Source of the DNA: a bacterium
GTDB lineage: Bacteria > Planctomycetota > J058 > JAJDCP01
Direction of reading: 5' to 3'
Assembly: GCA_030428695.1 (NCBI GenBank)
Contig: JAUIEM010000079.1
Span: 1-28,196 of the forward strand
DNA length: 28,196 nucleotides
In this document: positions 22,945 to 28,196 of the stretch, piece after piece
How positions within the stretch are numbered: the first letter of the stretch is position 1
Layout of the letters: every line of letters begins with the position of its first letter
The notes under the pieces: generated by a model
Database searches by the model: none
The model's input: only the letters and a program-made list of their open reading frames with translations
What the model was told of the DNA's origin: nothing
Program-made: the position numbers and the translations under genes

Positions 22945-23274
22945 CTAGTGGTCCGGCTGCAGAGCGGTTGGGCCCGCGCCCTTCGCGACGCTCCCCCGCC
23001 CCTCGCAGCGCAGGCAGCGCCTGCTGCCGGCACAGGGCGGGCAGGCCTCGCCCGCGCGCTGCCCGCTGCCGTCGCAGAAGCTGCACGCGCCGCTTCCGGC
23101 GCACTCCGGGCAGGTCTCCTGGACCGGGTTGCCTCCCGACCAGGGCGGGGCGTTCTCGTCGTACCGCGCGTCATAGCCCGCCCGCGCCCGGCCCTGCGCC
23201 TCGGGGAACAGCGCCGGATCGGGGGACTGGCAGCCGAGGACCGCGGTGAGGACGACGAGGAAGGCGCCCCGCAT
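22945..23274 (-). CDS. Small cysteine-rich lipoprotein with DnaJ-like zinc-finger motifs
   Basis: The protein has 109 residues. Its ATG shares its A with the TGA stop of the SUKH gene (TGATG), so the two are translated together. Residues 1-15 (MRGAFLVVLTAVLGC) form a lipoprotein signal with C15 as the likely lipidated cysteine. Four CxxC pairs follow at C55/C58, C64/C67, C78/C81 and C87/C90, in the CxxCxGSG style of the DnaJ cysteine-rich domain, enough for two zinc sites. There is no J-domain or other part of DnaJ. A metal-binding zinc finger on the periplasmic side of a membrane is unusual; a protein-binding or thiol role is possible but unproven. The final 18 residues are unstructured. Confidence 0.78.
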   Translation of the reverse strand: MRGAFLVVLTAVLGCQSPDPALFPEAQGRARAGYDARYDENAPPWSGGNPVQETCPECAGSGACSFCDGSGQRAGEACPPCAGSRRCLRCEGRGSVAKGAGPTALQPDH

Positions 23275-23846
23275 CACTCCGGCCTCGTCCAGGCTTCGCG
23301 CACGGCGTCGATGCCGGGGTCGATGCTGCGGATATAGTCGAGGTCGGTGTACCAGGGCTTTTCCTCGACGCCCTGCTTCGGATCGCCGTCCTCGTCGTAG
23401 AATTTCGGGAGGATGGTGCACACCAGCTCGAAGAACTTCGCGAAGCTGCTCGCGATCGGGTGCGTGACGAAGCCTTCCCGCCACTGCCAGAACACCACCG
23501 GGCACTCCGCGTTGTCGTCGAGCGCGTCGGTGTCGAGGCAGAAGTAGTTGCCGCGCCCGTCCGGCCGCAGCACGACGAGACCCGTCGGGAAGCCCGAGGT
23601 GTTCGCGCGCTCGAACAGGGTCAGCTCGACGCTGTCGAGGTGGCGCTCGACCGGCGGCACCCCGTAGATGAACTCGCCGGGGATGCGCCCGCCATTGTGG
23701 CGCCGCAGGAACTGGCAGTAGGAATCGGGGAGCCCGACGCCGAGGGCGTTCTCCGCCTCGCCGATCGACGCCTCGGGAGCGGGCGGGTTCAGGGCGAGAG
23801 CCTGCTTCTCGAAGTACTCGAGGGCCTTGAACGCGGCGTCGAACAT
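23274..23846 (-). CDS. SMI1/KNR4 (SUKH) family protein
   Basis: The protein has 190 residues. The ATG at 23846 follows TGGAGGAT; further upstream the frame is Arg/Ser-rich with no domain. Residues about 28-60 carry the SUKH hallmark: IGEAENALGVGLPDSYCQFLRRHNGG, then the FIYGV strand. Later conserved parts include GNYFCLDT and VVFWQWREG. SUKH proteins serve in many bacteria as immunity proteins for secreted toxins, and in yeast in cell-wall regulation. No toxin gene lies in the window next to it, so immunity cannot be claimed. The coupled downstream gene encodes a lipoprotein with zinc-finger motifs, an unusual partner. The protein has no signal peptide and should act in the cytoplasm. The domain assignment is fairly secure. 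Confidence 0.85.
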   Translation of the reverse strand: MFDAAFKALEYFEKQALALNPPAPEASIGEAENALGVGLPDSYCQFLRRHNGGRIPGEFIYGVPPVERHLDSVELTLFERANTSGFPTGLVVLRPDGRGNYFCLDTDALDDNAECPVVFWQWREGFVTHPIASSFAKFFELVCTILPKFYDEDGDPKQGVEEKPWYTDLDYIRSIDPGIDAVREAWTRPE

Positions 23847-24026
23847 CGGGATCCTCCAGAGACGCGGAAGACGGACGCCGCCGCTCCCGGTGCGTCCGCA
23901 CTTTGCCCGACCTGCCACGCCGGCGCAAGCTTTTCCGTCCGCTCCCCGGCTGAGGGCCCGGAAAGAAGTCGACGAGGCCTCGTCGAGGCATTGCGCGGCG
24001 TCGAACGGCGCGCTGCACAGCCGTGA

Positions 24027-24116
24027 CATTTTGACGCGTTGCGTCGCAAGGGCGGGTCTGGCCGAGACGATGCAGGCGCCTCGACAGCGCCAATGGCACG
24101 AAAGGCTGTCAAAATG
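24027..24116. promoter_or_regulatory. Possible upstream activator dyads for the sigma-54 promoter
   Basis: CATTTTGAC (24027-24035) and its exact complement GTCAAAATG (24108-24116) form a spaced inverted repeat. Within the left part is GACGC-GTT-GCGTC (24033-24045). They lie about 115-205 bp upstream of the sigma-54-type promoter at 24231, the usual distance for enhancer-binding proteins. The role is inferred from position. Confidence 0.4.
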
Positions 24117-24230
24117 ACCAGACCCTCGCCGGGCCCTGGGCGCATCAGGGAACGATTCCTGCACACCGAACACCTTGTACGCCAAGAACTTGGACCGACC
24201 CCACAAGAGAGGGCGTCGCGCAGAGCGCTT

Positions 24231-24248
24231 TTGGCACGGGTCTTGCTT
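24231..24248 (+). promoter_or_regulatory. Consensus sigma-54 (-24/-12) promoter
   Basis: TTGGCACGGGTCTTGCTT matches YTGGCACGRNNNTTGCW at every specified position, with GG and GC ten bases apart. It faces away from the SUKH gene and towards the 3' end of the convergent glycosyltransferase gene. No protein-coding gene on the plus strand follows, so the expected product is an RNA. Confidence 0.65.
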
Positions 24249-24257
24249 TCACTTCTG

Positions 24258-24380
24258 GCGTACCATCCGGGTCCAGATTCACCAGGCGACCCACACACCT
24301 GCTCCGAACTTCCCTCAGCCTCACCGCTGCGAGGTGGCGAGGCTCCAACCGAGCCAAGGCCGGGTCCCCGACCCGGCCTC
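24258..24380 (+). ncRNA. Candidate sigma-54-dependent small RNA
   Basis: A start about 12 bases after the GC of the sigma-54 promoter and an end at the first terminator-like hairpin would give an RNA of about 120 bases. It contains an internal stem (AGCCTC/GAGGCT, 24317-24342) and C-rich unpaired stretches such as CCATCC and TTCACC that could pair with ribosome-binding sites. The overlapping 155-codon ORF has neither a ribosome-binding site nor recognisable protein features. The existence of the RNA is inferred from promoter and hairpins only. Confidence 0.35.
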
Positions 24381-24418
24381 ACGCATTTGTTGGCGGCTCA
24401 GCCCGGTCGGTGACCGGG
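24357..24418. terminator. Two consecutive terminator-like hairpins
   Basis: The first is a perfect 10-bp stem AGGCCGGGTC/GACCCGGCCT (24357-24379) with loop CCC. The second is a 7-bp stem CCCGGTC/GACCGGG (24402-24418) with loop GGT, followed by ATTTC. Neither has a full U-tract. They could end the candidate small RNA on the plus strand and the glycosyltransferase transcript on the minus strand. The rest of gene-free 23847-24593 shows nothing else I can support. Confidence 0.5.
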
Positions 24419-24593
24419 ATTTCGTCGCGAGGGCCCGGAGACCCCTTGCGATCGGGCGCTTCGAGCAGCGGAGCCGTTTCATGGCTCGCACACCGTCCAC
24501 AGGTGAGCAGCGCAGAAGGCTCGAAGTGCCCGAGATCTGCGGCATCCGGGTCCGCAGCAGGAATCCCGGTGTAGCAGACGGGATCCATCGGGC

Positions 24594-25832
24594 TCAGAGC
24601 TCGATCGGCGCGCTCGCCTCCTTGCCGAGCAGGCGGGAGTAGGCGCGCACCACCGCGCGCACCATGCTGTCGAGGCGGTGGGCGCTCGCGACGTGCTCGC
24701 GGGCGCGGCTGCCGAGCTCGACCCGCCGCTCGTGCTCCTTCAGCAGGCCGGCGAGAGCCTCCTTGAGCGAGGCGGGCTCGCGGTCGGGCAGCAGGGTGCC
24801 GAGGCTCTCCTCCTTCAGGATCGTGTAGCCGCCGCCGATCTCGGTGACGACCACCGCGATCCCGTGGGCCATCGCCTCCAGGATCTCGCGCTCCCCGCCC
24901 GCACACTCCGCCGGGCAGACGTAGACCTCGACGACGTCGAAGGGCTCCATCGCCGGCGGATACTCCGGCGTGAAGGTGATGGTCTCGAGCAGCCCGAGCT
25001 CCTTGACCAGGTGCCCGAGCTCGGTGCGCAGCGGCCCCTTCCCGATCAACAGGCCGTGGAAGGCGACGCCGTCGTCCGCCAGCAGCTTGAAGGCCCGCAG
25101 CAGCGACGGCAGCCCGCACTCCTCGCGCAGGGGCCCCTTGTAGGCGATCACGGGCAGATGGCTCGCCGAGGGCTCGGGGGTCGGCTCCGGGCTCTCGAGG
25201 TAGCGACTGCCGATCTGCCAGGGGGTGCGCTGCTCGCGCTCGAGGAGCGTGTCGGCTCCGGTCAGGGGCAAGCTCTGGTGGGTGAGCTCGATCAGCTCGT
25301 CGTAGGGGCTCGGGCCCTTGCTGCGGCGCTCCCGGCGGGTCCCCTTCTCCGGGACGCTGACGCCGAGGGGCAGCAGCTGGACGCGGTCCTTGGCGACGCC
25401 GTGGTTGTTGACCAGGTCGACCCGCACCGACTCGCCCGTGACCAGGAACAGGTCGACCCCACGCGCGCGGCTGAGCGGCGCGTTGCGGACCTGGCTGACG
25501 ACCAGCTTGCAGCCGAGCAGCCAGGAGAGCACCCCCGCCTGGACCAGCAGCCGGGTGTCGAACAGGTGCAACACGTCGGGCTGGAAGCCGCTGTCCTGGA
25601 TGCGGTAGGCCGCCTGCCAGGCGCTGAGCCGCCCCCCGAGCAGGCCGCGCAGCGACTGCCAGAGGCAGAGGGGCTCGAGGGCCGGCGGCACGATCCCCCC
25701 GTCGAGCAGCAGACGCACGGGGGCGCCCCAGCTGTGCAGGGCCGCGGCGAGGTCGAGCATGATGCCGGTCGCGCCCCAGGGAGCAGCCTCCTCGGCGACG
25801 AACAGCACGCGCGGCTTGGACTCTTCCGCCAC
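24594..25832 (-). CDS. GT4-type glycosyltransferase
   Basis: The protein has 412 residues from a GTG at 25832, two bases after the kinase stop (TGA-GC-GTG), with a G-rich sequence as weak ribosome-binding site; translational coupling is likely. Two Rossmann-like halves fit the GT-B fold. The N-terminal half opens RVLFVAEEAAPWGATGIMLD, and DVLHLFDTRLL follows later. The C-terminal half has IAYKGPLREECGLPSLLRAF, HGLLIGKGPLRTELG, and the donor-binding block ECAGGEREILEAMAHGIAVV followed by TEIGGG (about 305-330), which holds the acidic pair typical of GT4 enzymes. It would transfer a sugar from a nucleotide-sugar donor to an unknown acceptor at the cytoplasmic face. A glutamate/serine/proline-rich insert (about 170-220) separates the halves. 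Being coupled to a Ser/Thr kinase gene suggests phospho-control of surface glycan synthesis, which is inferred. Confidence 0.87.
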   Translation of the reverse strand: MAEESKPRVLFVAEEAAPWGATGIMLDLAAALHSWGAPVRLLLDGGIVPPALEPLCLWQSLRGLLGGRLSAWQAAYRIQDSGFQPDVLHLFDTRLLVQAGVLSWLLGCKLVVSQVRNAPLSRARGVDLFLVTGESVRVDLVNNHGVAKDRVQLLPLGVSVPEKGTRRERRSKGPSPYDELIELTHQSLPLTGADTLLEREQRTPWQIGSRYLESPEPTPEPSASHLPVIAYKGPLREECGLPSLLRAFKLLADDGVAFHGLLIGKGPLRTELGHLVKELGLLETITFTPEYPPAMEPFDVVEVYVCPAECAGGEREILEAMAHGIAVVVTEIGGGYTILKEESLGTLLPDREPASLKEALAGLLKEHERRVELGSRAREHVASAHRLDSMVRAVVRAYSRLLGKEASAPIEL

Positions 25833-25834
25833 GC

Positions 25835-28196
25835 TCAGCCCCCGTCCCCGTCCGCATCGGGACGGGTGATCGCCTTGTTGTAGAAGCGGATGCTGGTCTT
25901 GTAGGCCTCCTTTGCCTGCCCGTATTCCTTGCGGATCAGGAAGCTGTCGCCGTCGAGCAGGCTCTTGCGCGCCTTCTCCGCCGCGGCGGGCACCGGTCCC
26001 CCCCACTGGGCGAGGAAAGTGTTCCAGCGCCCGGCGGCGTAGCCGACGTCGTTGCGCAGCGAGCGCAGGTCGGGAGGGGCCGCGTGGAGGGCCTGCTGGG
26101 AGATCTCCGGCAGGTCGAGGGTGCCGTCGCCGAACAGCTCCACCCCGCCGTTCCCCCGGTTCCCTCCCGACGGATCCGGTGTCGGCTCGGGATCGCGCAG
26201 GCCGTTGATCACGAAGCCGATCAGCGCGACCGCGATCAGGGCGTAGGCGACGATCAGGGGCGGAGAGAGGAAAGGCGAGCCTTCGGCCGCGGGAGCCGCG
26301 AAGGGCGGCCCGGGCCGGGGCAGCTCGGGGGGCGCCGGCGCGGGCACCTCGCCGCTTCCGACCGTGCGGCGCGGGCGCAGGCCGGTACCTCCCTGGTCGA
26401 AGGTCGAGCCGGTCAGGGGCGCGATCGCCTCGGCGAGCTCCTTGCCGGTCTGGAAGCGATGGATCGGGTCCTTCTGCAGGAGCCGGGTCACGATCTGCCC
26501 CATCGCCGACGACAGACCCGGACGGGACACCGAGATGTTCGGCGCCGGGTGCATCAGATGCTGTTCCATCAGGTTGGCCGACGACGGACCCGGGAAGACC
26601 TGCGCGCCGGTCAGCATCATGTACAGCGTGCAACCGAGCGAGTAGAGGTCGGAGCGGTGGTCGGTCTTGCGGCTGTCCCGCCACTGCTCGGGGCTCATCG
26701 TCGCCGGGGTTCCCATCACGGTGCCGGGCACCGTGAACTCGCCGTCCCCCTCGTTCGCCGCCTTGACCAGGCCGAAATCGGCGATCTTCACCCGGCCCTC
26801 CACGGTCAGGAGCAGGTTGTCCGGCTTGATGTCGCGGTGGACGATGCCCTTCTCCGCCGCCGCCCACAGCCCGAGGGCGGTCTGGAACACGATCTCGGCC
26901 GCCGTCTGCTCTTCGAGCCGGCCCTCGGCGGCCATCAGCTCCTTGACCGAGCCCCCGCCGCAGTAGCCCATCGCGATGAAGTACAGCCCCTCGGCCTCGA
27001 ACATATCGTAGACCGGCACGATCGCCGGGTGGTCGAGCTTGGCCAGCGACTGCGCCTCACGCTCGAAGCGCTCGATCAGCTCGCGGTCGTTGGACAGGGC
27101 CGGCGGCAGCACCTTGACCGCGACCGTGCGTTTGAGCTTGAGCTGGCGGGCCCGGAAGACCGCGCCCATCGCGCCCTCGCCGAGCAGATCCTGGATCTTG
27201 TAGCCCGCGAGGGTGCGGCCGAGGAAGCTCTGGAAGGTCGAGCCGTGCCGGCTGAAGGGGACGCCGCCTTGGGAGTGCGGGCTGTCGACCGCGGTCTCCG
27301 CCGCGAGCAGCTCGCGCTGGCTCTCGGACAGCTCCCGGGCGTGGACCGCCGGCGCGGGGCGGGCTCCTGCCGATGGGGCTGCCAGCGGCGCCGGAGCAGG
27401 CGCCGGAGCCGGCGCCGGACGCGGCGCCGCGACGGCCTGCGGAGGCTGCGGACCCCGCGGATGCGCCCCCGCCGCGTGGGGGTGCGCCCCCGCGGGCGGC
27501 GCGGCGTGGGGCTGCGCCGCGGGCGGCGCGTGGGCATAGGCGGGCTGGCGCGCCCCGGGCGGCGGTACGGAGCCCGGGGGTTGACCGCGCGCCGGCTGCA
27601 CAGCGGGCCGCGGAGGCCGGCCCTGCGGCGCGCGCCCGGACGCCGGCGGACGGCCGCTCGCGGGCCGCGCCTGGCCACGGCGGGGAGCCGCGTAGCCAGC
27701 CGGCGGTCGCTGCCGGTACCCCGCCGACGAGCCCGGCGGCGCTCCGGGCGCCGGCGCTCCTCGCGCCGCGGGATGCGCCGAAGCCCCCGCGCCGGCCGGC
27801 GGCCCTCTTCGCGCCGCGGGATGGGCGGAAGCGCCCGCGCCCGGATGGGTCCCCGGCGCCTGGCTGTGCGGCCGGGCGGCTGCCGGCGGCGCCGCCTGTG
27901 GGGGGTAGCCTGCCGGGTACGCGTAGCCCGGCGGCTGCGGACTCCCCTGCTGGTGCGGATGCCCCGCTGGCGGATAGCCCGCCGGCTGCGCATGTCCCGC
28001 CGCAGGCTGCCCTGCCGGGGGCTGCCCCGCCGGGGGCCTCCCCGCCGCAGGCTGCCCCGCCGGGGGCCTCCCCGCCGCGGCGGGCTGCCCCGCCGGCCAC
28101 GCTCCGTGCCCGCGCCCCGGGTGGGACCCTGCCCCGCGCGGTTGCCCCGCGGCCGCCGCGCGTCCGCTCACGGGCGCGGCTGGAGCGTGTCCGCAG
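25835..28196 (-). CDS. Transmembrane Ser/Thr protein kinase with long low-complexity N-terminus (runs off window)
   Basis: The frame is open to the window edge; a GTG at 28171 could be a start, giving 778 residues, but upstream codons keep the same composition, so the gene is probably longer. Residues about 1-270 (counted from that GTG) are Pro/Ala/Gly/Gln/His-rich with internal repeats. The kinase domain covers about 320-590: LLGEGAMGAVFRA glycine loop, VAVK lysine, catalytic HRDIKPDN (about 26820-26845), DFG (26771-26779) and GTPATMSPEQW. It is an RD kinase with all catalytic residues, unlike the HLD/DWG kinase at 5558. A membrane helix (SPPLIVAYALIAVALIGFVI) lies at about 26200-26260, followed by about 120 exported residues ending in a helical AEKARKSLLDGDSF...YGQAKEAYKTSIRFY segment. 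The coupled downstream gene is a glycosyltransferase. Substrates are unknown. Confidence 0.93.
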   Translation of the reverse strand, partial: CGHAPAAPVSGRAAAAGQPRGAGSHPGRGHGAWPAGQPAAAGRPPAGQPAAGRPPAGQPPAGQPAAGHAQPAGYPPAGHPHQQGSPQPPGYAYPAGYPPQAAPPAAARPHSQAPGTHPGAGASAHPAARRGPPAGAGASAHPAARGAPAPGAPPGSSAGYRQRPPAGYAAPRRGQARPASGRPPASGRAPQGRPPRPAVQPARGQPPGSVPPPGARQPAYAHAPPAAQPHAAPPAGAHPHAAGAHPRGPQPPQAVAAPRPAPAPAPAPAPLAAPSAGARPAPAVHARELSESQRELLAAETAVDSPHSQGGVPFSRHGSTFQSFLGRTLAGYKIQDLLGEGAMGAVFRARQLKLKRTVAVKVLPPALSNDRELIERFEREAQSLAKLDHPAIVPVYDMFEAEGLYFIAMGYCGGGSVKELMAAEGRLEEQTAAEIVFQTALGLWAAAEKGIVHRDIKPDNLLLTVEGRVKIADFGLVKAANEGDGEFTVPGTVMGTPATMSPEQWRDSRKTDHRSDLYSLGCTLYMMLTGAQVFPGPSSANLMEQHLMHPAPNISVSRPGLSSAMGQIVTRLLQKDPIHRFQTGKELAEAIAPLTGSTFDQGGTGLRPRRTVGSGEVPAPAPPELPRPGPPFAAPAAEGSPFLSPPLIVAYALIAVALIGFVINGLRDPEPTPDPSGGNRGNGGVELFGDGTLDLPEISQQALHAAPPDLRSLRNDVGYAAGRWNTFLAQWGGPVPAAAEKARKSLLDGDSFLIRKEYGQAKEAYKTSIRFYNKAITRPDADGDGG
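28021..28080. repeat. 30-bp tandem repeat inside the kinase N-terminus
   Basis: Two adjacent 30-base units (28021-28050 and 28051-28080), beginning GCTGCCCCGCCGGGGGCCTC, differ at one position; a partial third unit follows at 28084. They encode repeated Pro-Ala-Gly-Gln/Arg-Pro. The length is a multiple of three, so copy-number change would keep the frame. Confidence 0.85.

Noticed and set aside
23274..23846. SUKH protein as proof of a polymorphic toxin-immunity locus
   Set aside because: No toxin, secretion signal cassette or other immunity gene lies nearby; only the domain is supported.
24094..24109. Second sigma-54 promoter beginning TGGCACG
   Set aside because: The -12 GC would be at the wrong spacing (eight rather than ten bases from GG) and the TTGC block is missing.
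24175..24642. A 155-codon plus-strand ORF after the sigma-54 promoter region
   Set aside because: It starts upstream of the promoter, lacks a ribosome-binding site, runs antisense into the glycosyltransferase gene and has no recognisable features.
28013..28100. CRISPR-like array
   Set aside because: The 30-bp repeats are directly adjacent with no spacers and encode a repetitive protein segment in frame with the kinase.

Overview
The window is a G+C-rich stretch (roughly 70% by eye) from a Gram-negative-type bacterium. Large Ser/Thr kinases fused to TPR or low-complexity segments, a DWG-type kinase loop, secreted proteins of unknown function, SUKH, FHA and SARP proteins, and short genes on alternating strands fit Planctomycetota or a similar signalling-rich lineage such as Myxococcota. 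No rRNA or tRNA gene was seen, so the phylum is an inference.

Layout. (1) 1-3805: the 3' end of a MoxR AAA+ ATPase and a DUF5682 (TraB/EreA-like) partner, followed by a 318-bp gap holding a large inverted repeat. (2) 4124-12167: a signalling block with a secreted HEAT-PDZ protein (minus), a divergent 1418-residue transmembrane kinase with TPRs, a SARP/BTAD regulator with a P-loop NTPase domain, and an FHA protein. (3) 12171-14436: an acyltransferase (minus), the wreck of a PaaK/CapK-like adenylating enzyme, and a pentapeptide-repeat protein with a clean terminator. (4) 14499-17596: a coupled trmB-YkgJ pair (minus), an inverted-repeat element and a YhhN lysoplasmalogenase gene. (5) 17597-18054: a gene-free stretch of nested inverted repeats and a perfect 28-bp-stem palindrome. 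(6) 18055-20801: a NitT/TauT-type ABC importer operon (minus). (7) 20923-23846: a secreted protein, a TPR protein, and a translationally coupled SUKH protein and cysteine-rich lipoprotein. (8) 23847-24593: a gene-free region with a consensus sigma-54 promoter, a possible upstream activator dyad and two terminator-like hairpins, which together suggest an unannotated small RNA. (9) 24594-28196: a kinase-glycosyltransferase pair (minus); the kinase runs off the window.

How the genes may work together. The kinase, SARP and FHA genes lie in one direction and carry the parts of a phospho-signalling circuit (kinase, DNA-binding output, phosphothreonine reader), but the link is inferred from order only. 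MoxR and DUF5682 belong to a known class of NTP-dependent multi-gene systems that often include a vWA protein; no vWA gene follows here. The least explained signals are the sigma-54/small-RNA locus near 24230-24420, the three repeat-C-terminus of the DUF5682 protein, and the nested repeats at 17745-17983.
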